A stretch of 30,998 nt of DNA, from assembly GCA_017998095.1 (NCBI GenBank), contig JAGODU010000034.1, forward strand, positions 1 to 30,998, written 5' to 3'. Below are positions 6,555 to 15,496 of this stretch, piece after piece. The translations under genes were made by a program, and so were the position numbers. This stretch comes from Prolixibacteraceae bacterium. GTDB taxonomy: Bacteria; Bacteroidota; Bacteroidia; Bacteroidales; Prolixibacteraceae. The notes under the pieces are model-generated. The model was not told the DNA's origin, made no database searches, and saw only the letters and a program-made list of their open reading frames with translations. The first letter of the stretch is position 1; each line of letters opens with the position of its first letter.

Positions 6555-9500
6555 ATGAAAAGTATTAAATTATTTTTTTTATCAATTATTCTGATTTGCA
6601 ACTTAACAGTTTTTGCTCAAGTGCCACAAAGAGCAGGTTGGTGGAAATTTGACAATCCTGAGAATCCGTTAAAGGCAGAAATTGGGAATCCCTTATCAGT
6701 AACCGGAGAATTAAAATCGGTTACAGGTCCTTCTCCCAATAATTATGCTGTTAAAATTGCAACCAATAGTTACCTAAAGATTAACTCTTTACTTTCAGAC
6801 AATGCGAATGAAACAAAAATTGAGGAATACACAATACTTATTGATTTTGCATTGCCGGATGCAGGAATATGGCACGCTTTTTTACAGACCAGCCCCAGTA
6901 ATGAAGGCGATGCTGATTTGTTCAGCAAGTCCAATGGCCAGATTGGCGTAATGAGTTCTGGATATAGTGAAAAAATGATTGCTTCTCAAACTTGGTACCG
7001 GATGGTTGTTTCTGTAAAAAATGATGAATTTTACAGAATTTATATCAACAATGAACTTTGGCTGAATTCCCCTGGTCAGGGAAAGAATGGAAGGTTTTCA
7101 CTTTCCGATCAGTTTTTGCTGTTTGCTGATGACAATGGAGAAGATGGGGTAATTCTGTGTTCTGAAATTGCATATTGGAAAACAGCACTGAATAAGGATC
7201 AGGTAAATAGCCTTGGCGGATCTCCCGGGTTGTGGTCTGTCGACCGTTCAAAAGTAGGTTGGTGGAAATTTGACGATCCCGAAAACAGCATCAAAGCAGA
7301 AACAGGCAATTCAATGGAAATTTTTGGATCAATCAGGCCTGTTGCTGGCCCTACCTTTGCAAATAATGCAATTGAAATAGGAAAAGGCAGTTACCTGAGG
7401 ATTAAAAATGTTATTCCTGATATTGTTGATAATGAATTGGTAAACACGTATTCCATTATGCTCGATTTTTCTATAAAAGAAGAGGGAATATGGCATGCAA
7501 TTTTTCAGACTGATCCAACAAATAACAATGATGCTGAACTGTTTGCCAATCCTGGGGGATATCTTGGGATATTAGAAACATCATATTCCACAAACACTAT
7601 TCATTCAGAAACATGGTACCGGATGGTTGTTTCGGTTAAAAATGATGAATTCTATAGGATCTATATCAATGGTGAACTTTGGTTGGATTCTCCCGGAAAG
7701 GGTATAAATGGAAGGTATTCTCTTTCCAATCAGCTTTTGCTGTTTGCTGATGACAATGGAGAAGATGGTACAATTTATTGTTCAGAGGCTGCTGTTTGGG
7801 GTGTTGCATTAACAGAACAGGAAGTCAAAGACTTGGGTACTATTGCAATTTCTCCCTCGGAGACTCCGATAAAGGTTAATTTGACCGGGCCTAAAAACAT
7901 TAGATTAGGGGCTCCCAACCGATATACTGTTAGCTTGGTTAATCTTACTAGTTCACGGACTGAACCATTTATAGCAGCAATCACCATTACTGATCAGATT
8001 ATGTTTAAACAGTTTGAAATACCTAATAGTAAAGGTATTGAAATCTTACCCATAGATTCAACAGGATCGAAATCAGACCATACAGAATTGTTTTACATCC
8101 CCTATCTCGAAGGTAATGAAAAATATTCTTTCGATGTAATAGTAATCGGTGTAAACGAGGGAATGAAAAGCCTTACTTCAACACCTTCTTTTACAGTGAC
8201 AGGACTTGGTAAATTTGCTGCAAAGGAAAAACTTCAGGATATTATTGCTGGGTGGTTTAACAAATGGTCTGACCTGAATGATAAAGAAGGAAAAGAATAT
8301 GCAAAGGGAATGGGGCTGGCGGTTGAACAGCTTGAAATGAAAAAAGAAAAGGAGGGTATAGGTGCTTTTTCATTTAAAACAGTTGTTAAATATGCTGTTA
8401 GAGAAGCTTCTAAAGTTAATCCGGCAACCGCAATTATTTACAAAATTGGTGATGGCATTGAAACTATATCAAAAGTTAAAGATTCGCTTAGAAGGCGTAT
8501 CTGGCATTGGCTTTATAAAGAAACTGGTTTATATGATGGAAATGAACCCGAAGTGGTCAGTGGTAAAACAATTGATGGCAAATTGGTTGCTTCATCAGAT
8601 CCAAACGAGAAGTATGGTCCTGCAGGATTTGGAAATTCAAATTTCATAAGTGAAGCCAATGTAATGACATACACAATTCGGTTTGAGAACAAGAAAGAAG
8701 CTACTGCACCTGCTTACAGGGTTCAAATTTATGATACTCTTTCTTCTGTTTTCGATGTTGAAACAGTAAACTTTGGCAATACTAGTCATTCGAGCCCTGA
8801 TTATAAGTGGGTTATGAAAAGAGAAGGAAATGTTCTTCATTGGGACATAGAAGGTATTGAACTTGCTCCTAACATAACTCCTCCTGAAGGAGAAGGTTAT
8901 GTGACGTTTTCAGTTAAATTGAAGAGTGATGTTGATGATGTAATGAAAATTGAAAACAAAGCAACCATAATTTTTGATATAAATAAACCAATAACAACAA
9001 ATACCTGGCAGAATATTCTGGACATGACTGCACCAACTACTGTAATGAGTCGAATACAGCATAATGAAGGTGACTCTGTTGTTGTAATAAATTGTCAATC
9101 TACAGATAATGTAAATGGTTCCGGCGTTGGACAATATTACTTTTATGCATCAAAAGATGATGAACCATTTGATTATCTCGGGGGAAGTTTCGTGCCTTCC
9201 TTCAATTACACAATCAACAACAGTAAGTTAAGCAGCTACCGTTTTTATGCTATCTCAGCTGATAATGCAGGTAATATTGAAACAAAAATACCACAATACG
9301 CTGTTTTTAAAAATGTCGTTTCTTCTGATAGAATTGAAATAAAGTCCGGATTCACTAAGATTTTCCCAAATCCTGTTAATGAATTATTATCAATCGAACT
9401 AAATGTTGAAAATGACAAGTTGATTAAGTACTACATTTGCTCGTTGACCGGACAGATTTTAATGCAAGATCAAATAATTACTGATAAGAATGGCTACAAT

Positions 9501-9599
9501 CGGTTTGATATAGATTTATCTTTTTTGGAAAGAGGATTTTACCTTGTAAATGTGATGGTTGATAATAATAAACAAACGTATAGATTTGTGAAAGAATAA
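6555..9599 (+). CDS. T9SS-exported protein with two tandem LamG-like domains
   Basis: 1014 residues with a clear signal peptide (1-21, ending FAQ). Two tandem concanavalin A-like/LamG-type domains follow (about 27-225 and 234-430), each starting GWWKFD-PEN and sharing the identical stretch TWYRMVVSVKNDEFYRIYIN. Next come an Ig/CARDB-like region (to about 560), a helical segment (about 565-660), and a domain with SSDPNEKYGPAGFG (about 680-830) typical of DUF11/DUF7619-like modules in surface proteins. A beta-rich region precedes the C-terminal T9SS sorting domain, with KIFPNPVNELLSIEL near residue 935 and an end of NKQTYRFVKE. It is likely a cell-surface or secreted adhesin or carbohydrate-binding protein; no catalytic motif is seen. 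A strong terminator follows, and direct repeats flank the gene. Confidence 0.9.
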   Translation: MKSIKLFFLSIILICNLTVFAQVPQRAGWWKFDNPENPLKAEIGNPLSVTGELKSVTGPSPNNYAVKIATNSYLKINSLLSDNANETKIEEYTILIDFALPDAGIWHAFLQTSPSNEGDADLFSKSNGQIGVMSSGYSEKMIASQTWYRMVVSVKNDEFYRIYINNELWLNSPGQGKNGRFSLSDQFLLFADDNGEDGVILCSEIAYWKTALNKDQVNSLGGSPGLWSVDRSKVGWWKFDDPENSIKAETGNSMEIFGSIRPVAGPTFANNAIEIGKGSYLRIKNVIPDIVDNELVNTYSIMLDFSIKEEGIWHAIFQTDPTNNNDAELFANPGGYLGILETSYSTNTIHSETWYRMVVSVKNDEFYRIYINGELWLDSPGKGINGRYSLSNQLLLFADDNGEDGTIYCSEAAVWGVALTEQEVKDLGTIAISPSETPIKVNLTGPKNIRLGAPNRYTVSLVNLTSSRTEPFIAAITITDQIMFKQFEIPNSKGIEILPIDSTGSKSDHTELFYIPYLEGNEKYSFDVIVIGVNEGMKSLTSTPSFTVTGLGKFAAKEKLQDIIAGWFNKWSDLNDKEGKEYAKGMGLAVEQLEMKKEKEGIGAFSFKTVVKYAVREASKVNPATAIIYKIGDGIETISKVKDSLRRRIWHWLYKETGLYDGNEPEVVSGKTIDGKLVASSDPNEKYGPAGFGNSNFISEANVMTYTIRFENKKEATAPAYRVQIYDTLSSVFDVETVNFGNTSHSSPDYKWVMKREGNVLHWDIEGIELAPNITPPEGEGYVTFSVKLKSDVDDVMKIENKATIIFDINKPITTNTWQNILDMTAPTTVMSRIQHNEGDSVVVINCQSTDNVNGSGVGQYYFYASKDDEPFDYLGGSFVPSFNYTINNSKLSSYRFYAISADNAGNIETKIPQYAVFKNVVSSDRIEIKSGFTKIFPNPVNELLSIELNVENDKLIKYYICSLTGQILMQDQIITDKNGYNRFDIDLSFLERGFYLVNVMVDNNKQTYRFVKE

Positions 9600-9631
9600 A
9601 TTTTATAAATAAACTAGTTTATATTTCTAAA

Positions 9632-9665
9632 AAAGCCCTGTTTATACTGATATTGACAGGGCTTT
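9632..9665 (+). terminator. Rho-independent-type terminator after the LamG gene
   Basis: A perfect 10-bp stem, AAAGCCCTGT (9632-9641) with ACAGGGCTTT (9656-9665), has a 14-nt loop and is followed by GTTTATG. It lies 33 bp after the stop codon. Confidence 0.82.
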
Positions 9666-9677
9666 GTTTATGATTGG

Positions 9678-9826
9678 CAGCATTTTTCAACTGACTAGAA
9701 AAAATCGTCCAACAGGGCGAAGCCTTAACAGGGCGCAGCTCCAACCAACGGCTTGCTGTCAAAACATGAGTTTCATCTGTGACATTTATTAGGTTTTTTA
9801 CGGTGTCACGATTCTAAATTTGCAAT
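9678..9826 (+). repeat. Long direct repeat R2 (right copy)
   Basis: 149 bp in the same orientation as R1, 3462 bp away. The GTGACA/TGTCAC pair (9779-9809) and the terminal TAAATTTG are kept. The GACGAC/GTCGTC stem of R1 is lost here through several changes. It ends 35 bp before the pruA ATG. Confidence 0.9.
9815..9822 (+). promoter_or_regulatory. Probable -7 element of pruA inside repeat R2
   Basis: TAAATTTG matches TAnnTTTG and lies 39 bp before the pruA ATG. No clear -33 TTTG is present; a T-rich run (9794-9799) sits near the expected place. If real, the repeat carries the promoter of a housekeeping gene. Confidence 0.45.
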
Positions 9827-9861
9827 GTAGATGAATTGTGTAATCCGTAAAAAATAATGAT

Positions 9862-11499
9862 ATGCTTAAAGGTTTTTATAACGTACCTACTCCAAAGAAT
9901 GAACCCGTGAAATCTTATTCACCGGGTAGTGCTGAAAGGAAAGAGCTTAAGGCAACGATTAATGAAATGCGCTCTGAGGAGAAAGACATTCCAATGTTCA
10001 TTGGAGGCAAAGAAGTGAGAACCCTGGATAGAGTGAGAATATTTCCGCCGCACGATATTAAGCATACATTGGGTTATTATTATCAGGGTGATGAATCTCA
10101 TGTAAGGCAAGCTATTGATGCAGCTCTTGCAGCAAAGGAAAAGTGGAACAAAATGGAGTGGAATCACAGAGCTTCGATTTTCCTTAAGGCAGCCGACCTG
10201 ATAGCAGGACCATATCGTTCGAAGATTAATGCTGCAACTATGCTTGGGCAATCGAAGAATGCCTATCAGGCTGAGATTGACGCTGCATGTGAAATGGCCG
10301 ACTTTCTAAGGTTTGGTGTACATTGTATGGCAGAGATATATAAAATGCAACCCGAATCCGCACCAGGGATATGGAACTATAATGAGTTTCGTCCTCTTGA
10401 AGGATTTGTATATGCACTGACACCGTTCAACTTTACATCGATAGCAGGAAATCTGCCTGCCGCGCCGGCAATTATGGGCAATGTTGTAGTTTGGAAACCT
10501 TCAAAGACTGCTGTTTATTCAGCTGCCGTATTGATGGAGATATACAGGGAAGCCGGTCTTCCTGATGGTGTCATCAATCTGGTATTTGTATCGGGACCTG
10601 CAGCAGCAAGGGAAGTGCTTTCACATCCTGATTTTGCCGGAATTCATTTTACCGGTTCCACGGGAGTATTCCAGGATATTTGGAAGAAAATAGGCGAAAA
10701 CATACACCGATATAAGTCATATCCCAGAATAGTAGGAGAGACAGGAGGAAAGGACTTTATCTTTGCTGATCCAACTGCAAATGTTAAGAAATTGGCTACT
10801 GCTTTTGTAAGGGGGGCTTTTGAATACCAGGGACAGAAATGTTCAGCTGCTTCAAGGGCGTACATTCCTCAGTCGATATGGGATGAATTTTGGAGCAGGG
10901 CTAAATCACAGCTTGATGAGATAAAGGTTGGTCCTCCTGAAGATTTTACAAACTTCATGAATGCTGTTATTGATGAAAGTACATTCGACAAGCTTAAAGG
11001 TTTTATTGATGCAGCAAGGCAAGATATAGATGCAGATGTAATTTACGGAGGCAGGTGTGACAAATCGAAAGGTTTTTTTATTGAGCCGACAGTTATTCGT
11101 GTAACTGATCCTGAATATGTAACCATGAAAGAAGAGTTGTTCGGACCGGTAATTACAGTTTATGTTTATGACGATTCAAAGATAGATGAAGTAATAGACA
11201 AACTCGATAAAACATCGATTTATGCACTCACCGGGGCTATTTTCTCATCCGACAGATACAATATAGAAAAGTTGTCACACAGGCTTGAAAATGCTGCCGG
11301 CAATTTCTATATCAACGATAAACCAACAGGAGCAGTTGTAGGGCAACAACCATTTGGAGGGGCAAGAGGATCGGGAACCAACGATAAGGCAGGATCAGTA
11401 TTCAACCTTATACGCTGGGTTTCTATACGAACTATAAAAGAAACTTTTGTCGCACCGGAGCATTTTAGTTATCCTAATTTTCTTCCGGATAAGGATTAA
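9862..11499 (+). CDS. pruA: 1-pyrroline-5-carboxylate dehydrogenase (L-glutamate gamma-semialdehyde dehydrogenase)
   Basis: 545 residues, the normal length for the monofunctional bacterial and mitochondrial-type enzyme. It oxidises glutamate semialdehyde / pyrroline-5-carboxylate to glutamate with NAD+, the second step of proline catabolism. Aldehyde dehydrogenase landmarks are present: TPFNFTSIAGNLPAAPAIMG (cofactor loop), WKPSKTA, FTGSTGVF, VGETGGKDF (general-base Glu) and GQKCSAASRAY (catalytic Cys). The C-terminal QQPFGGARGSGTNDKAG block is also typical. A second ATG 5 bp upstream is out of frame, so the 9862 start is secure. No proline dehydrogenase gene is adjacent. Confidence 0.97.
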   Translation: MLKGFYNVPTPKNEPVKSYSPGSAERKELKATINEMRSEEKDIPMFIGGKEVRTLDRVRIFPPHDIKHTLGYYYQGDESHVRQAIDAALAAKEKWNKMEWNHRASIFLKAADLIAGPYRSKINAATMLGQSKNAYQAEIDAACEMADFLRFGVHCMAEIYKMQPESAPGIWNYNEFRPLEGFVYALTPFNFTSIAGNLPAAPAIMGNVVVWKPSKTAVYSAAVLMEIYREAGLPDGVINLVFVSGPAAAREVLSHPDFAGIHFTGSTGVFQDIWKKIGENIHRYKSYPRIVGETGGKDFIFADPTANVKKLATAFVRGAFEYQGQKCSAASRAYIPQSIWDEFWSRAKSQLDEIKVGPPEDFTNFMNAVIDESTFDKLKGFIDAARQDIDADVIYGGRCDKSKGFFIEPTVIRVTDPEYVTMKEELFGPVITVYVYDDSKIDEVIDKLDKTSIYALTGAIFSSDRYNIEKLSHRLENAAGNFYINDKPTGAVVGQQPFGGARGSGTNDKAGSVFNLIRWVSIRTIKETFVAPEHFSYPNFLPDKD

Positions 11500-11543
11500 G
11501 AAAATAAGATATTTTAAAAGCATATTAAAAACAGTTTACTGAC

Positions 11544-11575
11544 TTGAATAAAGCCGTGCAAAATTATTAGTTTTG
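11544..11575 (+). promoter_or_regulatory. Promoter of the DivIC/FtsB - PagL-like operon
   Basis: TTG at 11544-11546, a 21-bp spacer, then TAGTTTTG (11568-11575) match the Bacteroidota -33/-7 pattern. The start codon lies 30 bp downstream. Confidence 0.6.
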
Positions 11576-11605
11576 TATCTGCTTATGGATTATTATATTC
11601 TTTGA

Positions 11606-11905
11606 ATGAAACAGCAGATACTTCGGTTTATAAATAAGTACAAGATTTATGTTGGCATAATTTTGTTTTTCCTTATTTGGATGCTCTTTTTTGATGAGTT
11701 CAACTGGATAAGGGTTAGCAAGGACAAGAGACGGCTTAAGAACATGAAAAAGGAAGTAATATTTCTGGAAGAGAAAATTACTGCCGATAAAGCTCGTATT
11801 AAAGCTTTAAAAACCGATACTACTGCACTTGAAAAGTTTGCCCGTGAGAAATACTTCATGAAGAAATCAAACGAAGATATATTTATAATAATTGAAGAAG
11901 AATGA
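11606..11905 (+). CDS. Septum formation initiator, DivIC/FtsB family
   Basis: 99 residues with the classic architecture: a short cytoplasmic N-terminus, one membrane helix (about residues 13-29, IYVGIILFFLIWMLFF), a coiled coil (about 35-70), and the C-terminal ALEKFAREKYFMKKSNEDIFII motif that defines DivIC/FtsB. In the divisome such proteins form a trimer with FtsL- and FtsQ-like partners and help activate septal peptidoglycan synthesis. The last codon overlaps the next start (ATGA), suggesting translational coupling with the acyloxyacyl hydrolase gene. Confidence 0.9.
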   Translation: MKQQILRFINKYKIYVGIILFFLIWMLFFDEFNWIRVSKDKRRLKNMKKEVIFLEEKITADKARIKALKTDTTALEKFAREKYFMKKSNEDIFIIIEEE

Positions 11906-13008
11906 GAGTAAAACGGCTGAAAATAACGCTTTTACTTTCATTAATGCTTTTATTGCAATGCAATTTTCTTTATTCTCAGGATAAATCCTTATCACCTTTT
12001 TTCTACAGTTTTAACTATCGTACCGGGGAAAACAAGCCTCACCGGGAAGTTATTAAGAATCTTACTTATCCTTATAGTGGATTCGACATTAAGATGGGAT
12101 GGCAGACGGTTGGAAATCGCGATTGGCAGGTGGCCTACCGATATCCAAGTCTGGGGATTGGGGTTAACTGGAATACTTTCAATACAGAAATTATAGGTGA
12201 GCCTGTTGCAGCATATTTCTTTACCAATTTTCCACAAATTACTACTGACTGGTTTAGGATTGACCTTGAGCTTGACCTTGGGTTATCGTATGGGATTAAC
12301 CCTTATAACCAATATACCAATCCAAAGAATATGGCAACCGGTTCAAGTCTGAATGTTATTTTCGGCTTGTACCTTGAACAATCGTTTCATGTGACACCGG
12401 TAGTCGATTTCTTTGTAAGTGAAGGATTGACACATTATTCAAACGGAGCAACCGGGTGGCCTAATCTGGGATTGAATATTCCCTCCCTTAAATTCGGATT
12501 CAGACATTATTACCAACAACCTCAATATGTAAACAAAAAGAAGAAGTTTGACTTTGACCGTAACTTTCAATTGAATACGTATATAGGTTACGGTTCCAAG
12601 AAACTGTTTGCACCAACACCAACATACAGAGAGTTTTTGATTTCGCCTTCGTTATATTACAGGATAGGATATAAAAGAAGACTTGGTTTAGGATTTGAAG
12701 TTGCCTATAATGAATCGAAGCAAGGATTGAGGTATTGGGATCCATATCCGCCTGAAGAGCTGATTACTTATGCAGTACATTTTTCACATGAATATCTTAT
12801 TGAAAGGTTTACCATACTAACACAGTTGGGACTTTATCTCGGTGAATCTCCGTCCGATTATAATATCAATGGTTATTATGTGTATGAGAGATTGGGGCTC
12901 GGGTATTATTTGTTTGATAATGTCAGGCTTTCATTATGTCTTAAAGCACATTATATTAAAGCTGAATATGTAGAATTCGGATTGGTCTATGATATAAACT
13001 TCAAATAG
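11902..13008 (+). CDS. Acyloxyacyl hydrolase, PagL-like lipid A 3-O-deacylase family
   Basis: 368 residues with a signal peptide (1-25, ending LYSQ) and many amphipathic beta strands, as expected for an outer-membrane barrel. The segment VVDFFVSEGLTHYSNGATGWPNLGLNIPSLKFGFRHY carries the HxS pair of PagL enzymes (His178, Ser180) and the following PN-GLN block. The acidic third member of the PagL triad, expected about 12 residues after the Ser, is Asn192 here, so activity or an altered triad needs checking. The protein is longer than PagL itself, with an extended C-terminal barrel region from about 205. It starts inside the stop codon of the division gene. Confidence 0.8.
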   Translation: MRVKRLKITLLLSLMLLLQCNFLYSQDKSLSPFFYSFNYRTGENKPHREVIKNLTYPYSGFDIKMGWQTVGNRDWQVAYRYPSLGIGVNWNTFNTEIIGEPVAAYFFTNFPQITTDWFRIDLELDLGLSYGINPYNQYTNPKNMATGSSLNVIFGLYLEQSFHVTPVVDFFVSEGLTHYSNGATGWPNLGLNIPSLKFGFRHYYQQPQYVNKKKKFDFDRNFQLNTYIGYGSKKLFAPTPTYREFLISPSLYYRIGYKRRLGLGFEVAYNESKQGLRYWDPYPPEELITYAVHFSHEYLIERFTILTQLGLYLGESPSDYNINGYYVYERLGLGYYLFDNVRLSLCLKAHYIKAEYVEFGLVYDINFK

Positions 13009-13091
13009 TTATATTTTATCCTCTTATTATTTTAAAATCCATTTGTTTTATTGCTTAAATTTTATATATTGCTCATTGTAATCACTTTGCG

Positions 13092-13679
13092 ATGGATTTA
13101 AACTTGGGCATATTCAAAATAAAGACAAACAATGTTTCGCCGAAGAAGGGGAGGATATTGATTGCAGAACCATTTCTGCCGGGTAGTTATTTCAACCGAT
13201 CGATAGTTTTGCTTGTTAATCATGACAAAGAGGGGTCAGTTGGATTTATACTTAATAAGCCGGTAGACTTTCCGGTAGCCGGGTTTGAGGAGGTATTTCC
13301 CGGATTGAAGAGTAATCTTTATGTTGGCGGGCCGGTCAGCATTGATTCTGTTTATTACATTCATACACTGGGCGAAAGAGTTCCAAACAGTATTCATGTA
13401 TTTGAAAACTTATATTGGGGAGGCGACTTTGATACATTAAAAGACCTTGTTAACTCCGGAGAGGTTGATCCTGCTGAAGTAAGGTTTTTCCTTGGATATT
13501 CTGGCTGGGATAAAGGGCAGCTTAAAGAAGAGCTGGAAGAAGATTCCTGGTTAGTTTCTGATATATCGAGCAAAATGGTTATGGAAACAAATGAAGAGTT
13601 GTGGATTGATATGGTTAAAAAGCTTGGAGGCAAATATTCTTTATGGGAAAACTATCCTGAGAATCCAAGCATGAATTAG
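13092..13679 (+). CDS. YqgE/AlgH family protein (DUF179)
   Basis: 195 residues. The N-terminal KGRILIAEPFLPGSYFNRSIVLLVNHDKEGSVGFILNKP block and the later YVGGPV and FLGYSGWDKGQLKEEL motifs are diagnostic of the YqgE/AlgH family, a conserved cytosolic protein of unsettled function (AlgH was linked to alginate regulation in Pseudomonas). In Bacteroidota it is commonly next to a class IV aminotransferase gene, as here. The stop overlaps that of the convergent aminotransferase gene by 4 bp. Confidence 0.95.
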   Translation: MDLNLGIFKIKTNNVSPKKGRILIAEPFLPGSYFNRSIVLLVNHDKEGSVGFILNKPVDFPVAGFEEVFPGLKSNLYVGGPVSIDSVYYIHTLGERVPNSIHVFENLYWGGDFDTLKDLVNSGEVDPAEVRFFLGYSGWDKGQLKEELEEDSWLVSDISSKMVMETNEELWIDMVKKLGGKYSLWENYPENPSMN

Positions 13680-14476
13680 CCATTGAGGTACTTTTTCACA
13701 ATCCTTGCTATCAGTAAATTCCTGTAATCGTCGAAGTATCGTTGTTTGTCAATTCCTTTTACAGAAAAAATTCCGTTGATATCGGCAGTAATTATCTCTT
13801 TCGACTCAAGTATTTCATCCTGGGAGATATGATCTTTCTCTACAACAGGCAGATTCATTAGTTTAAGCTCATTGATGACAATGTTTCTTAACATTCCCGG
13901 ATAACAATCAGTTTGTATTGAGGGTGTTACAACATGTTCGTCTTCAATAAAAAAAATATTCCCGGAATATGCTTCAGCAACTGATAAATTTTCATTCAGA
14001 ATTATTATATCGTCAGAATTGTTAGCTATCATTTCAGCTAACATGAGTTTTCTGAATTCAGAATATACATTTGGAAGGTTTATAGTAAGGCCTAAGGGTT
14101 TTAGTATACGATTACTAATGCTACAATTGTGGTTTATCTTACCTGTGCTGAAAAGATAAGGATCAGATTCATGAGTTAAAGTATGAGTAGATTCACCGGT
14201 AATAATGTTTTTAGTAAAAGATATTTTTATTCGGGCAGTTTTGTAAGCTTTTAGTTTTATTATTAGTTTTTTAACTTCATTTTTAAGCTCTGTTCCTGAG
14301 TCATCACCGGGTAATATTGAGTTTATGCCATATAAATTTAAAAGGGTACGTAATCTTCTTATCGATTCATCAGGAAATATTATTTCTGTACCGTTGGTTA
14401 GTATTATCTCTTTAAAACCAATAATAGAGTTATCAGACATATGATACGGGATAATTTTATTGATATTATCGGGCAT
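13676..14476 (-). CDS. Class IV aminotransferase homologue lacking the catalytic lysine
   Basis: 266 residues related to the BCAT/PabC/D-amino-acid transaminase fold: LSVAEAYSGNIFFIEDEHVVTPSIQTDCYPGMLRNIVI (about 164-201) matches the core motifs V-E-x-x-x-x-N-i-F, TP and LPGixR. The N-terminal half is diverged: the usual NRG-x-YGDG-x-FE motif is reduced to SIIGFKEIIL. Counting back from the conserved LNEN and NIFF blocks, the PLP-binding Lys expected in an LKT-type segment falls on Pro135 (TINLPNVYSE); no Lys lies within about seven residues. It is probably not a standard transaminase or aminodeoxychorismate lyase. The ORF is intact and sits beside yqgE-like and holA genes as in relatives. 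Confidence 0.8.
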   Translation of the reverse strand: MPDNINKIIPYHMSDNSIIGFKEIILTNGTEIIFPDESIRRLRTLLNLYGINSILPGDDSGTELKNEVKKLIIKLKAYKTARIKISFTKNIITGESTHTLTHESDPYLFSTGKINHNCSISNRILKPLGLTINLPNVYSEFRKLMLAEMIANNSDDIIILNENLSVAEAYSGNIFFIEDEHVVTPSIQTDCYPGMLRNIVINELKLMNLPVVEKDHISQDEILESKEIITADINGIFSVKGIDKQRYFDDYRNLLIARIVKKYLNG

Positions 14477-14494
14477 TTATTACAAATTATAAAA

Positions 14495-15496
14495 TCAGTG
14501 CAATATCTTAAAGAATAATTCCTTGTATAAATCCTCCTGAGAAGAATTGCCACTTTCAACACCTTTGCTTTTGAGGTCGAATTCTCGAAGGAGAGATATA
14601 ATTTGAACCAGCTTGGCAGGATTGTAATTTTTCATTGCTCTCAGATAATCGTCTGCGAAGTAAGGAGAAACACCTATCGTTTTTACAACTCCGTTTTTAG
14701 TTTTGTCTGACATTAAATGTGCTTTAAGGAGTTTTGTAAAATATGGGAAAAGTGAACCTATTGTTTTCGGAATTGGATTATTCTTGAGATTTTGACAGTA
14801 GTAATTGATAATCATATTGACCTTCAATACGTTTTTGTCACCAATTGCTTTTTGAAGTTCAAAAATATTATAGTCCTTGCTTATACCAATGTTCTTTTCA
14901 ATATCGGCAGGTGTAATAGTTTGCTCTTTAGGAATCAGAATCATCAGTTTGTCAAGTTCATTGCTTACCTTGCTTATGTCGGCACCAAGATATTCAGCAA
15001 GCAAAGCAGTACTTCGGGGATCGATTTTGTATCCGTTTTCTGAACAGTAACTATTAATCCAGGTTATCAAATCTGATTCATAAATTTTAGGAGAATCCAT
15101 TACTACACCAACATTATCGATTGCCTTGACCCATTTCTTCCTTTTATCAGGAGAGCTGTATTTATGGCAGGCAACCAGAATTGTTGAGGGTACGATATTT
15201 TCAACATATTTCTCAAAGAATTCAGTTAATTCTTCAAAATACTGAGCTTCCTTTATTATAACTACCTGGTGTGAAGCCATCATTGGAAATCGTCTGACGA
15301 TGGTCATCATATTATTAAAAGTAGCATCCTTGCCGTAGACTATTGTTAGGTTGAAAGCTTTTTCGCTTTCGGAAAGGACGTTCTTTTCGATGTAATCTGA
15401 AATGAGGTCAATATAATATGCCTCTTCACCCATTAGGAAATAAATCGGGTGGTATATCTTTTTATTAAGGTTTTTTAAAATTTCGGGATGATTCAT
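14495..15496 (-). CDS. holA: DNA polymerase III subunit delta
   Basis: 333 residues. The protein shows the delta-subunit layout: IYFLMGEEAYYIDLISDYIE at the N-terminus (the degenerate AAA+ domain that opens the beta clamp), RFPMMASHQVVIIKEAQYF, PSTILVACHKYSSPDKRKKW, and LLAEYLGADISKVSNELDKL leading to the C-terminal collar helices. Delta is the wrench subunit of the clamp loader. Its start overlaps the amn stop (ATGA), so the two are translationally coupled; a short gap of 18 bp separates it from the aminotransferase homologue. Confidence 0.94.
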   Translation of the reverse strand: MNHPEILKNLNKKIYHPIYFLMGEEAYYIDLISDYIEKNVLSESEKAFNLTIVYGKDATFNNMMTIVRRFPMMASHQVVIIKEAQYFEELTEFFEKYVENIVPSTILVACHKYSSPDKRKKWVKAIDNVGVVMDSPKIYESDLITWINSYCSENGYKIDPRSTALLAEYLGADISKVSNELDKLMILIPKEQTITPADIEKNIGISKDYNIFELQKAIGDKNVLKVNMIINYYCQNLKNNPIPKTIGSLFPYFTKLLKAHLMSDKTKNGVVKTIGVSPYFADDYLRAMKNYNPAKLVQIISLLREFDLKSKGVESGNSSQEDLYKELFFKILH

